Shown: piece after piece, positions 8,762 to 17,940 of the stretch
Numbering within the stretch: the stretch's first letter is position 1
Layout: every line of letters starts with the position of its first letter
DNA from: Citromicrobium sp. UBA3494
GTDB taxonomy: Bacteria > Pseudomonadota > Alphaproteobacteria > Sphingomonadales > Sphingomonadaceae
NCBI GenBank assembly: GCA_002377695.1
Contig: DFQH01000008.1
Span: 27,086-91,085 of the forward strand
Direction of reading: 5' to 3'
Length of the DNA: 64,000 nt
The notes under the pieces: model-generated
What the model was told of the DNA's origin: nothing
Seen by the model: only the letters and a program-made list of their open reading frames with translations
Databases searched by the model: none
Position numbers and translations under genes: made by a program

Positions 8762-9921
8762 GCTGTGCACAAATCGGCGGCAACCAGCTCGGCCAGCAAG
8801 GCGTCGAGCAGTGGCATGCCCTGCGGCGTGATCGTGAGATGATCGGCCGTGTGGATGACGAAGCCGAGATCGGCATAGAAATCCGCGCGGCCCGCATCGA
8901 TCAGCGCGTCGGGCGTGGTGCCGAAACGCTGCGCCAGCGCCGCAAGATCGACACCTTCGGCGAGCCGCAGGCCCATCAGCAGCGCCTCGCTAAGCGCCTC
9001 TTCGCGGCCCAGCGCGCGCTCCTCCGCAATGCCGTGCCCATTCTCGGCGACGCGGCGCAGGAATGCCTCGGGCTTCTTGTGCCGGACCGTCGCCGTGCCG
9101 CAGCGCCGACCGTGCGCTCCCGGGCCGATCCCCGCGTAATCGCGATAGCGCCAGTAGGTCAGGTTGTGATGGCTCTGCGCGCCGGGCTTTGCGTGGTTGC
9201 TGATCTCGTACGCCGGCAGTCCTGCAGCAGCGGTTTGCTCCTGCGTCTGGACGAAGAAATCTGCGGCCTCGTCCGCGTCCATCGGGCTCAGCCGACCGCG
9301 CGCCACGGCCCCGGCAAAGCCTGTGCCCGGTTCGATGGTCAGCTGGTAGAGCGAGAGATGCTCTGTCCCGAAGGCGAGGGCGCGCCTCAGTTCCGCCTCC
9401 CACTCCTTCGCCGTCTGGCCGGGCCGGGCATAGATCAGGTCGAAAGTGACACGGCCGAAAAGGCCTTGCGCATTCTCTAGCGCTTTCACGGCTTCCGCGG
9501 CGCTATGCTCGCGCCCCAGGAAGGCCAGCGCATCGTCATCCAGCGACTGCACGCCCAGAGAGACCCGGTTGACGCCGGCGGAGAGGAAGTCTTCAAACTT
9601 GCGCGCTTCGTAGGAGGTCGGGTTGGCCTCCAGCGTAATCTCGCAGTCGGGGGTTAGGCCCCACAGCCGGGCTGCCTCGTCAATCAGCGCACCGGCGAGG
9701 GCAGGGGGCATCAGCGAAGGCGTGCCGCCACCGAAGAAGATCGAACCGATGCGGCGGCCCTGCGTCAGGGCGTGCTCATGCACCAAGTCGGCCATCAGCG
9801 CGGCCTGCCATGCCTCCGCATCCACAGTATCGCGCACATGGCTGTTGAAGTCGCAATAGGGGCACTTCTTCAGGCAGAAGGGCCAGTGGATATAAAGCGC
9901 AAGATCGTCCGCTGCGGGCAT
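8758..9921 (-). CDS. hemW: radical SAM heme chaperone HemW
   Basis: A 387-residue radical SAM protein of the HemN-like/HemW group. The cluster motif CLKKCPYCDFNSH (CxxxCxxC) is near residue 16, followed by FFGGGTPSLM, ITLEANPTS and SLGVQSLDD. HemW proteins bind heme and are thought to deliver it to respiratory enzymes. Older annotation as oxygen-independent coproporphyrinogen III oxidase is unlikely because the protein is shorter and lacks HemN-specific N-terminal sequence. The gene follows rdgB after 43 bases on the same strand and is coupled to xerC by a 4-base overlap. Confidence 0.93.
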   Translation of the reverse strand: MPAADDLALYIHWPFCLKKCPYCDFNSHVRDTVDAEAWQAALMADLVHEHALTQGRRIGSIFFGGGTPSLMPPALAGALIDEAARLWGLTPDCEITLEANPTSYEARKFEDFLSAGVNRVSLGVQSLDDDALAFLGREHSAAEAVKALENAQGLFGRVTFDLIYARPGQTAKEWEAELRRALAFGTEHLSLYQLTIEPGTGFAGAVARGRLSPMDADEAADFFVQTQEQTAAAGLPAYEISNHAKPGAQSHHNLTYWRYRDYAGIGPGAHGRRCGTATVRHKKPEAFLRRVAENGHGIAEERALGREEALSEALLMGLRLAEGVDLAALAQRFGTTPDALIDAGRADFYADLGFVIHTADHLTITPQGMPLLDALLAELVAADLCTA

Positions 9922-9964
9922 GGGCGGAATCTAGGGGGTGCAGGCCGCAAAGGCCAGCGCGCGC

Positions 9965-10600
9965 CTATCCCTGTTGACCGAACTGCTCTGCGACCAGCTT
10001 GGCGAAGGCATCCGCGCGATGGCTGATTGTGTGCTTTTCCGCAGGCTCGATCTCGGCAAAGGTCCGCTCACGGCCCTGCGGCACGAACACCGGATCGTAG
10101 CCGAAACCCAGCTGCCCGCGAGGGGGCCAGGTGAGCGAGCCCGGGGCGATACCTTCATAGACCGCATATTCGCCATCGGGCCACGCCAGCGCCAGCGTGC
10201 AATGGAACGCCGCGCTGCGATCGACGTCCGGGCCTTGCTGCGCGAGCAGGCCTTCGACCTTGCCCATCGCCATGTACCAGTCGCGGCCCGGATCGCCTTC
10301 GAACCACTGCCGCTCCGCCCAGTCGGCGGTGTAGACGCCCGGCCGCCCATCCAGCGCGGCGACCGAAAGCCCGCTGTCGTCGGCAAGGCTGACGATGCCC
10401 GCCCCTTCCGCCGCCGCGCGCGCCTTGAGCAGCGCATTGTCGACGAAGGTGGTGCCAGTTTCCTCCGGCTCGGGCAGGCCGAGCGATCCAGCGGACAGGC
10501 ACTCGACGCCATAGGGGGCGAGCAGGGCCGAAATCTCTTTCAGCTTGCCCGCATTATGCGTCGCGATGACGAGCTTGCCCGGGCCGATACGGCGAGTCAT
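9965..10600 (-). CDS. rdgB: XTP/dITP diphosphatase (RdgB/HAM1)
   Basis: A 211-residue house-cleaning nucleotide pyrophosphatase that removes deaminated purine triphosphates (dITP, XTP) to protect DNA. Family hallmarks are [13 protein letters not shown] at the N-terminus, [25 protein letters not shown] with the catalytic acidic residues, and GFGYDPVF near the C-terminus. The ATG at 10600 overlaps the rph stop by four bases, so the two are translationally coupled, as in many proteobacteria. A longer in-frame extension upstream runs through rph and is not real. Confidence 0.95.
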   Translation of the reverse strand: MTRRIGPGKLVIATHNAGKLKEISALLAPYGVECLSAGSLGLPEPEETGTTFVDNALLKARAAAEGAGIVSLADDSGLSVAALDGRPGVYTADWAERQWFEGDPGRDWYMAMGKVEGLLAQQGPDVDRSAAFHCTLALAWPDGEYAVYEGIAPGSLTWPPRGQLGFGYDPVFVPQGRERTFAEIEPAEKHTISHRADAFAKLVAEQFGQQG

Positions 10601-11310
10601 CGCACCGCCGCGTCCTGTGCCTTGAAGATCTCGCCGCAGCCCATCTGCGCAAGGCGCAACAGGCGAAGCAGCGCTTCCTCGTCGTAGGCCGCGCCTTCGG
10701 CGGTGGCCTGCACTTCGGCGATCTTGCCGCCTTCGATCAGCACGAAGTTGGCGTCGGCATCCGCGCTCGAATCCTCGTCGTAATCGAGATCGAGCACCGG
10801 TGTGCCCTTGTAAACGCCGCAGGAAATCGCCGCGATCTTGCCCGTGATCGGGTCTTCGACGATCGCGCCCGACTTCTTGAGCCCGTCGATCGCCAGCTTG
10901 AGCGCGACCCATGCGCCCGAGATCGCCGCCGTGCGCGTACCGCCATCGGCCTGGATTACGTCGCAATCGAGCGTGATCTGGCGCTCGCCCAGCTTCTTCA
11001 TATCTACGACAGCCCGCAAGCTTCGCCCTATAAGGCGCTGAATTTCCTGCGTTCTGCCCGACTGCTTGCCACGTGCCGCCTCGCGGCTGCCGCGCGTGTG
11101 CGTGGCGCGGGGCAGCATCGAATATTCGCCGGTGACCCAGCCCGCGCCCTTGCCGCGCATCCACGGCGGCACGGAGTTTTCGACGCTGGCGGTGCACAGC
11201 ACACGCGTATCGCCGAAGCTGATCAGGCAGCTGCCCTCTGCATGCTTGGTGAAACCGGTTTCGATGGAGATGGCGCGCATCTGATCGGGCGCGCGGCCTG
11301 AAGGTCGCAT
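10597..11310 (-). CDS. rph: ribonuclease PH
   Basis: A 237-residue phosphorolytic 3'-5' exoribonuclease that trims the 3' tails of tRNA precursors. It shows the RNase PH-fold motifs [77 protein letters not shown] and [18 protein letters not shown], with the phosphate-binding SGRTQEIQR arginine. Full length for the family, so not a truncated form as in some laboratory E. coli. First gene of the rph-rdgB pair. The divergent DUF6438 gene starts 111 bases away, so both promoters lie in 11311-11420. Confidence 0.96.
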   Translation of the reverse strand: MRPSGRAPDQMRAISIETGFTKHAEGSCLISFGDTRVLCTASVENSVPPWMRGKGAGWVTGEYSMLPRATHTRGSREAARGKQSGRTQEIQRLIGRSLRAVVDMKKLGERQITLDCDVIQADGGTRTAAISGAWVALKLAIDGLKKSGAIVEDPITGKIAAISCGVYKGTPVLDLDYDEDSSADADANFVLIEGGKIAEVQATAEGAAYDEEALLRLLRLAQMGCGEIFKAQDAAVR

Positions 11311-11420
11311 GGGGGAAATCCTTTGGTCTGACTGGTCGCACGCGCCCTAGCCGCCTATTCATCACGTGGCCAGTGGACATGCTCCATCACGAACGCCTCC
11401 CGTCACGAAAGGCCTTGGTC

Positions 11421-11939
11421 ATGATCCGAATTGCAACGATTTGCGCGCTGCCCTTTGCCGTTGCAGGCTGCGTAACACCCGGCCAGGCGCCGGACACCGC
11501 GGCGTCTGCCGAGACGATCGATTACAGCGTGACGCCGTGCTTCGGCTTCTGCCCGTCCTTCAGGCTCTCCGTGGCCGAGAATGGGGCCGGGACCTACCAC
11601 GGCGAGCGTTTCGTGCAGCAAAAGGGAGACGCCGCTTTCACCGCAAGCCAGGAAGAATTCGAGGCCTTTGCCGAACGGCTCGCGCCCTTCCGGCCCAAAA
11701 GCTCGGTCGCATACGGGTATGAGAATTGCGACGGGCCCGTGGCAACGGATTCCCCCTCGGTAAAGATCACCTGGCGCGAAGCTGGCCGAGAGCCGGTCAC
11801 TCTCGACTGGTATCTCGGCTGCCGCCAGCCCGGTCTCGTCGAAAACCGCGATGCGCTCTATCAGGCGTGGCAGGAACTGCCGGTGGACGATCTTGTCGGC
11901 ACGGCCGAAAACCGCCAGATTTACGACCGGCTCAAGTGA
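11421..11939 (+). CDS. DUF6438 domain lipoprotein
   Basis: A 172-residue protein starting at the ATG at 11421, with a short signal ending in the lipobox AVAGC (cysteine about residue 16). The mature part carries the DUF6438 hallmark YSVTPCFGFCPSFRLSVAE, with a CxxxC pair, followed by GAGTYHGERFV. A second cysteine pair (ENCDG and YLGCRQPG) may form another disulfide. The family is of unknown function and common in Sphingomonadales and Bacteroidetes. It sits 25 bases upstream of hrcA and could share its transcript, but nothing in the sequence ties it functionally to heat shock. Confidence 0.8.
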   Translation: MIRIATICALPFAVAGCVTPGQAPDTAASAETIDYSVTPCFGFCPSFRLSVAENGAGTYHGERFVQQKGDAAFTASQEEFEAFAERLAPFRPKSSVAYGYENCDGPVATDSPSVKITWREAGREPVTLDWYLGCRQPGLVENRDALYQAWQELPVDDLVGTAENRQIYDRLK

Positions 11940-11964
11940 GCCGAGCAACCATGGATCACCAAGG

Positions 11965-13005
11965 ATGAGCACCCCGCCGCTGACCGAACTGACCGCCCGC
12001 ACGCGCGACATCTTTCGCGTGGTGGTGGAACAGTATCTGGCGACGGGGCAGCCGGTCGGCTCGAAGACACTGGCCGAGGGCGGGGCGGTCGACCTGTCGC
12101 CCGCCTCTATCAGGTCGGTGCTGGCGGACCTCGAAAAGCTGGGCCTGCTGGCCGCGCCGCATGTATCCGCCGGACGCAAGCCGACCGAAAGCGGGCTGCG
12201 GCTGTTCGTCGACGGGATGATGCAGATCACCCAGCCCAGCGAGCAGGAGCGCCACGCGATCGAGGCGAAGCTGGGCGATCCCGGCCCGCTGGAAGCGCGA
12301 CTTGAGGCGGCGAGCGCCATGCTGTCCGATCTGTCCGGCGCGGCGGGCATGGTCTTCGTGCCCACGTCCGAAAGACGGTTGGCGCAGATGAATTTCCTGC
12401 CGCTCGACGCGAACCGCGCGCTGGCGGTGCTGGTCGACCAGAACGGTCAGATCGAAAATCGCCTGATCGAAATGGAAGGCATGGATGCGAGCGCACTTTC
12501 GCAGGCCTCCAACTATCTTTCCGCCCGCATGGCCAATCGCAGCCTCGGCGAGGCGCTGAAGGATATCGAGGCGGAGATCGCCGGAGGGCGCAGCGCGCTG
12601 GACGAAGCGAGCAAGGATCTGGTGCGCCGCGGCATCGCGATGTGGAGCGAGACGCCCGATCGCAGTTCCGTGTTGATTGTACGCGGTCAGGCCAAGCTGC
12701 TCGACGATGAAGCCGTCGGCGATGTGGAACGCGTGCGGCAATTGCTGGACGAACTGGAGAACAAGCGGGCGGTCGCCGACGTGCTGGAACGGGCGCGCAA
12801 GGCGCGGGCCACGCGGATATACATAGGCAGCGAAAATCGCCTCTTCGCGCTCAGCGGTTCCTCTGTTATCGCCTCGCCCTTCCACGACCGCGACGGGAAC
12901 ATAGTGGGCGTTCTAGGGGTTATCGGCCCCACGCGCTTGAACTACGCACGCATCGTTCCCATGGTCGATTTCACCGCGCAATCCCTGGGGAGATTGACCG
13001 GCTAA
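11965..13005 (+). CDS. hrcA: heat-inducible transcription repressor HrcA
   Basis: A 346-residue repressor that normally binds CIRCE operators and depends on GroE for activity. The winged-helix N-terminus (residues about 1-80) includes LTARTRDIFRVVVEQYL, TGQPVGSKTLA and LSPASIRSVLADLEKLGLL. The GAF-like dimerisation part ends with GVLGVIGPTRLNYARIVPMV, the family C-terminal signature. The ATG at 11965 is preceded by AAGGATG-type purines and follows the DUF6438 gene closely. grpE starts 22 bases downstream, giving the classical hrcA-grpE pair. I did not find a CIRCE inverted repeat upstream of hrcA, grpE or dnaK. Confidence 0.95.
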   Translation: MSTPPLTELTARTRDIFRVVVEQYLATGQPVGSKTLAEGGAVDLSPASIRSVLADLEKLGLLAAPHVSAGRKPTESGLRLFVDGMMQITQPSEQERHAIEAKLGDPGPLEARLEAASAMLSDLSGAAGMVFVPTSERRLAQMNFLPLDANRALAVLVDQNGQIENRLIEMEGMDASALSQASNYLSARMANRSLGEALKDIEAEIAGGRSALDEASKDLVRRGIAMWSETPDRSSVLIVRGQAKLLDDEAVGDVERVRQLLDELENKRAVADVLERARKARATRIYIGSENRLFALSGSSVIASPFHDRDGNIVGVLGVIGPTRLNYARIVPMVDFTAQSLGRLTG

Positions 13006-13027
13006 CAGGGCAGTTTTCACGAGACCT

Positions 13028-13657
13028 ATGCAAGACGAGAAGAACCCGAAAGAAGAGCCCGGCCAGGGCCACGAAATGCTGGACGAGGAAGCCGAAAAGC
13101 AATTGGCCGGGGTCCCCGAGCATCTGCGCGACCAGAGCGACGACGACGCCGAGGACGAGGCTGGCGCGGACGATACGGCGAAGCTGGCCGAGACGATCGG
13201 CAAGCTGAAGGGCGATCTGGATACCGCGCGGCAGGAAGTCCTGTACGCGCGCGCCGAGACACAGAACGTGCGGCGGCGCATGGAAAAGGACATCGCCGAT
13301 ACGCGCTCCTACGCCGCGACCGGCTTTGCCCGCGATATCCTGTCGGTGTCGGACAATCTTGTCCGGGCGATCGAATCCATCCCGCAGGACCTGCGCGAGG
13401 ACGACAAGTTCAAGGGGCTGGTAGCCGGGATCGAGGCGACCCAGCGCGAGCTGGAGCGTGTCTTCAGCCAGCACGGTGTCACACGTGTGGCGGCCATGGG
13501 CCTGCCGCTGGACCCCAACGTGCATCAGGCGATGATGGAGATTCCCAGCGAGGATGCGGACCCGGGTACGGTGATTCAGGAGATGCAGGCAGGCTATCTC
13601 ATCAAGGATCGCCTCCTTCGCCCCGCGCTGGTCGGTGTGGCAAAAAAGCCGGACTGA
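13028..13657 (+). CDS. grpE: nucleotide exchange factor GrpE
   Basis: A 209-residue co-chaperone that releases ADP from DnaK. The acidic, disordered N-terminus (about 60 residues rich in D/E) precedes the long dimerisation coiled coil (LAETIGKLKGDLDTARQEVL). The canonical central segment is RAETQNVRRRMEKDI, and the beta-wing carries FSQHGVTRV, DPNVHQAMM and YLIKDRLLRPALVGVA, matching the family C-terminus. It is the second gene of the hrcA-grpE unit. dnaK lies 2.2 kb further on behind its own promoter. Confidence 0.95.
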   Translation: MQDEKNPKEEPGQGHEMLDEEAEKQLAGVPEHLRDQSDDDAEDEAGADDTAKLAETIGKLKGDLDTARQEVLYARAETQNVRRRMEKDIADTRSYAATGFARDILSVSDNLVRAIESIPQDLREDDKFKGLVAGIEATQRELERVFSQHGVTRVAAMGLPLDPNVHQAMMEIPSEDADPGTVIQEMQAGYLIKDRLLRPALVGVAKKPD

Positions 13658-13687
13658 CTCATTAATCAGGAACCGGGCAGCTGCTTA

Positions 13688-13716
13688 TCCTTTGAGACTT
13701 CATCAGGTTCAAAGGA
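13688..13716 (+). promoter_or_regulatory. hairpin that would bury the next gene's ribosome binding site
   Basis: TCCTTTGA (13688-13695) is the exact complement of TCAAAGGA (13709-13716), with a 13-base loop. The 3' arm contains the Shine-Dalgarno run AAAGGAG (13711-13717) of the lipoprotein gene starting at 13726. In RNA the stem would block ribosome access. It is fairly AU-rich, so a temperature-opened element is conceivable next to hrcA-grpE. The pairing is seen; the regulatory role is inference. Confidence 0.5.
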
Positions 13717-13725
13717 GTACCACCG

Positions 13726-14016
13726 ATGAAGAATCGTCTCGCCCTAATCCCCGTCGCCATGATTTCCGCCCTTTCGCTTGGCGCCTGTGCCGAGAATTAC
13801 TCGGCCGAAGGCGGCCTTGGCGGCGCGGCTCTTGGCGCCGGTGTGGCGGCCGTAACGGGTGGTGACATCACGCGCTACGCACTTGCGGGCGCGGCAGCGG
13901 GCGCGCTGGCCGGCTATTTCGTCGACAAGAACGACGGCTGCGATGGCTATGACCGCGATGGTTATCTGGACGAAGATTGCTTCGGTACGCGCGGCTATCC
14001 TGCCGATCCGCGCTAA
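13726..14016 (+). CDS. small glycine-zipper lipoprotein
   Basis: A 96-residue envelope protein. The signal peptide ends in a lipobox, SALSLGAC (cysteine about residue 21). Next comes a glycine/alanine-rich stretch, GGLGGAALGAGVAAVTGG and ALAGAAAGALAGYF, with the small-residue spacing of glycine-zipper domains that insert in or pack against the outer membrane. The C-terminus is Asp/Tyr-rich with two further cysteines (NDGCDGY, EDCFGT). Similar small glycine-zipper proteins occur in many proteobacteria without a fixed role. Translation may be controlled by the hairpin overlapping its Shine-Dalgarno, and a strong terminator follows. Confidence 0.75.
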   Translation: MKNRLALIPVAMISALSLGACAENYSAEGGLGGAALGAGVAAVTGGDITRYALAGAAAGALAGYFVDKNDGCDGYDRDGYLDEDCFGTRGYPADPR

Positions 14017-14038
14017 CCAAGCGTTTCAGCAATGCAAG

Positions 14039-14074
14039 AAAAGGGCCGTCCCAGCTGTTGGGGCGGCCCTTTTT
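14039..14074. terminator. intrinsic terminator, likely bidirectional
   Basis: AAGGGCCG-t-CCC pairs with GGG-g-CGGCCCTT around the loop AGCTGTT, followed by TTTTT on the plus strand. An A-rich run (GAAAA) precedes it, giving a T-run for the minus strand. It lies between the convergent lipoprotein gene (plus) and the membrane protein gene (minus). Confidence 0.85.
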
Positions 14075-14116
14075 CATGCGGACGGCGGGTTTCGTACACG
14101 CGGCCAATCTTGCGTT

Positions 14117-14698
14117 CTATTGCAGGTACACCACCACGTAACGCACGCAGAGCGCGACCAGCACGATGGCGTGGACGCGCTGGTTCCTCACCACCATCAG
14201 GATCCCCATCAGTCCCAGCAGCACTATCGTCAGGACGATCGACGTGGCTGTCATGATCTGATCGCGGATCTGCTCGATACTGAGCAGATAGGCCCATTGC
14301 ACGAACACGAGCGCGATGAGCATCCCCAGAACCGTGCGGCACACGCGGAAGTAGTGTGTGTCCAGATTGCGGAATCGCTCCGGATCGGTCGGAAAAACGA
14401 GCCGCGCCGCAAGATAATAGGCGCTTGCGAAACACACCACGCCAAGAAGCGTTCGGGCATCCACCTTCACCAGGGGCTGTACGCTCCAGGAGAACATCCA
14501 GAACGACAGCAGGTCGAGGATGACGAATATGGCGAGCAGCGGAGTGAGCCAGCCGATCGAGAAGCTCTCTCCGCCGGCATCGCTCGCATCCTTGGCGAAG
14601 CGCAGTTCCAGCGTGCGGCCCAGGCCTGAGAGGACCTCGACCAGCGAAAGGCCCAGAAGCAGCGCATAGAGCGCGAAGATGAATTCGAACTGGGTCAC
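14117..14698 (-). CDS. six-helix membrane protein of unknown function
   Basis: A 193-residue integral membrane protein that I do not recognise. Hydrophobic segments fall at about residues 4-25, 50-72, 82-104, 120-140, 150-172 and 175-193, which would give six helices. The first helix contains a short acidic motif (SLVEVLSGLGRTLELR). The start is a GTG that overlaps the stop of the upstream vgr-related gene by four bases, so the two are translationally coupled and probably work together. The strong bidirectional terminator at 14039 ends the transcript. Confidence 0.7.
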   Translation of the reverse strand: MTQFEFIFALYALLLGLSLVEVLSGLGRTLELRFAKDASDAGGESFSIGWLTPLLAIFVILDLLSFWMFSWSVQPLVKVDARTLLGVVCFASAYYLAARLVFPTDPERFRNLDTHYFRVCRTVLGMLIALVFVQWAYLLSIEQIRDQIMTATSIVLTIVLLGLMGILMVVRNQRVHAIVLVALCVRYVVVYLQ

Positions 14699-15222
14699 GG
14701 GTGGGCACCCGGAAACCGCACCAGCAGATCATACGCCTCGCGGTTGGCGATGCCCGCAACGCGCACGCCGTTACGCAGCCAGAAGGCGTGCTTCACGATT
14801 TCGGCCTGCTGTTCGATGCCATATTTTTCGAGGCTCCAGCCAGGCTTCAGGCTGTAATCGTAGCGGCACCATGGGTGGCGATGCAGTGGCAGATACCATT
14901 CGCCCTTGGTCTGCGTCTGCCACACATGCGTCATCTCGTGAATGAAGTGCCCCTGCCGCTGGTGGTTGCCCTTCGCAAAATCGTCGCAGTAGCCCGCCGC
15001 GTCCGGGTGAAAATGCAGGTGGCCGCGTGGGGCCATAGTGGTGTTCCTGGGCTGAAAGAACGCCCATTTGCGCCGCCGGATCGTGACCTTGCGATAGTCG
15101 ATGGCGTTGCCGAAGACGCTCTGCGCCAGAGCGACCTCGCCTTGCGTCAGCGGACGCTCCCCGCCAGCAGGGCAGGGAGCGACCGGCTTTTGCTGCGTAT
15201 CGGCGTCGATCGGATGCTTCAT
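14695..15222 (-). CDS. vgr-related protein with HExxH metallopeptidase motif
   Basis: A 175-residue protein. The helix HFIHEMTHVWQTQ carries a full HExxH zinc-peptidase signature (HEMTH), and a further acidic residue about 45 positions on (IEQQAEIVKHAF) could be the third ligand of a gluzincin-like site. Sphingomonad homologues are labelled 'vgr related protein', although no VgrG spike fold is visible here and no type VI secretion genes are nearby. There is no signal peptide, so it is probably cytoplasmic unless carried by a partner. It is coupled by overlap to the six-helix membrane protein downstream. Proteolytic activity is inference from the motif. Confidence 0.7.
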   Translation of the reverse strand: MKHPIDADTQQKPVAPCPAGGERPLTQGEVALAQSVFGNAIDYRKVTIRRRKWAFFQPRNTTMAPRGHLHFHPDAAGYCDDFAKGNHQRQGHFIHEMTHVWQTQTKGEWYLPLHRHPWCRYDYSLKPGWSLEKYGIEQQAEIVKHAFWLRNGVRVAGIANREAYDLLVRFPGAHP

Positions 15223-15259
15223 GTCGCTCGTCGAATCGCCGTGCTTTCGATCGGACCGC

Positions 15260-15724
15260 TCAGCGTTCCGCGTCGGCGGGCATGATCTCCGCGTCGAATT
15301 CCATCGTCGATCCGCCCGCCATGGTCAGTGTGACCTTTGTGGTGTTGCCCGCCTCCAGCGTGGGATCGAGCTCGAACGCCATCACGTGCAGGTCTCCCGG
15401 CGTGAAGCTGGTGGTTTCGCCCGGCTGGACGGTGACGATGCCGATCGAGCCCATCTCGGAATCGTCGTATTCCATGTAATCGTGCAATTCGGCGCTGGCC
15501 GCGCCTTCCACGTCCGCACGGCGGACCGAGATGGCCCGGTCGCTGGTGTTCTCAAGCTCGAAATAGACCACGCCCGGATTGCCTTCCACCGCAGGCAGGA
15601 ACAGGCGGCCTTCGGTCGCGACGAGCGGGGCGGCCGCTTCCTCGGTCTCGGCGGGCTCTTCGGAGCAAGCGCCCAGTGCGATGGTGGCCATGCCCAGTGC
15701 GGCGGCTGCGATAACGGATTTCAT
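15260..15724 (-). CDS. PCu(A)C copper chaperone
   Basis: A 154-residue periplasmic copper chaperone of the PCu(A)C family, which delivers Cu(I) to the CuA site of cytochrome c oxidase. The ATG at 15724 has GGGAGA upstream. The signal peptide ends with a lipobox-like LGAC at about residue 21, so membrane anchoring is likely. The copper site is visible as LHDYMEYDDSEMG followed 20-odd residues later by GDLHVMAFEL, the H/M...M...HxM pattern. It is divergent from dnaK, so the dnaK heat-shock promoter sits in their shared 173-base gap. Confidence 0.9.
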   Translation of the reverse strand: MKSVIAAAALGMATIALGACSEEPAETEEAAAPLVATEGRLFLPAVEGNPGVVYFELENTSDRAISVRRADVEGAASAELHDYMEYDDSEMGSIGIVTVQPGETTSFTPGDLHVMAFELDPTLEAGNTTKVTLTMAGGSTMEFDAEIMPADAER

Positions 15725-15777
15725 TTTCACGCTCTCCCTGTCGTGTCGTCCCGCTTCACGACTAGGCGCAACGCTCT

Positions 15778-15808
15778 CTTGTGCCAAGAACAAGCGCACC
15801 TATATCCG
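15778..15808 (+). promoter_or_regulatory. sigma-32 (RpoH) heat-shock promoter of dnaK
   Basis: CTTG at 15778-15781, a 17-base spacer, then CCTATATCCG at 15799-15808. This matches every defined position of the alphaproteobacterial RpoH consensus (CTTG, 17-18 bases, CYTATNTNNG). Transcription would begin near 15815, giving a leader of about 80 bases before the dnaK ATG. Confidence 0.85.
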
Positions 15809-15829
15809 CGACCTGAACTGAGCTGCCGA

Positions 15830-15856
15830 GCACCGCGCCCTTGGACGGGGCGGTGC
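15830..15856 (+). promoter_or_regulatory. hairpin in the dnaK leader
   Basis: GCACCGC (15830-15836) pairs with GCGGTGC (15850-15856). After one bulged G, CCC pairs with GGG around the loop TTGGAC. It lies about 15 bases after the predicted start point and 42 bases before the ATG, without a T-run. It may stabilise the mRNA 5' end; no function is demonstrated by sequence. Confidence 0.45.
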
Positions 15857-15897
15857 GAGGGGCAGTGTCCAACGAAGCCAATAGGATGCGGGGTATC

Positions 15898-17856
<1,959 letters not shown>

Positions 17857-17874
17857 TCGGGCGTGTTGAATAAT

Positions 17875-17915
17875 GGTGCCGCGCAGACTTTCAGGGTTTG
17901 CGCGGCACCTCCTTT
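17875..17915 (+). terminator. terminator or attenuator between dnaK and dnaJ
   Basis: GGTGCCGCGCA (17875-17885) is perfectly complementary to TGCGCGGCACC (17899-17909), with a 13-base loop, followed by TCCTTTA. An 11-bp GC-rich stem with a weak T tail suggests partial termination, lowering dnaJ relative to dnaK. The position 26 bases before dnaJ fits an attenuator. Confidence 0.65.
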
Positions 17916-17940
17916 ATGGGTTGCGGCGATTTTCTAGGTA

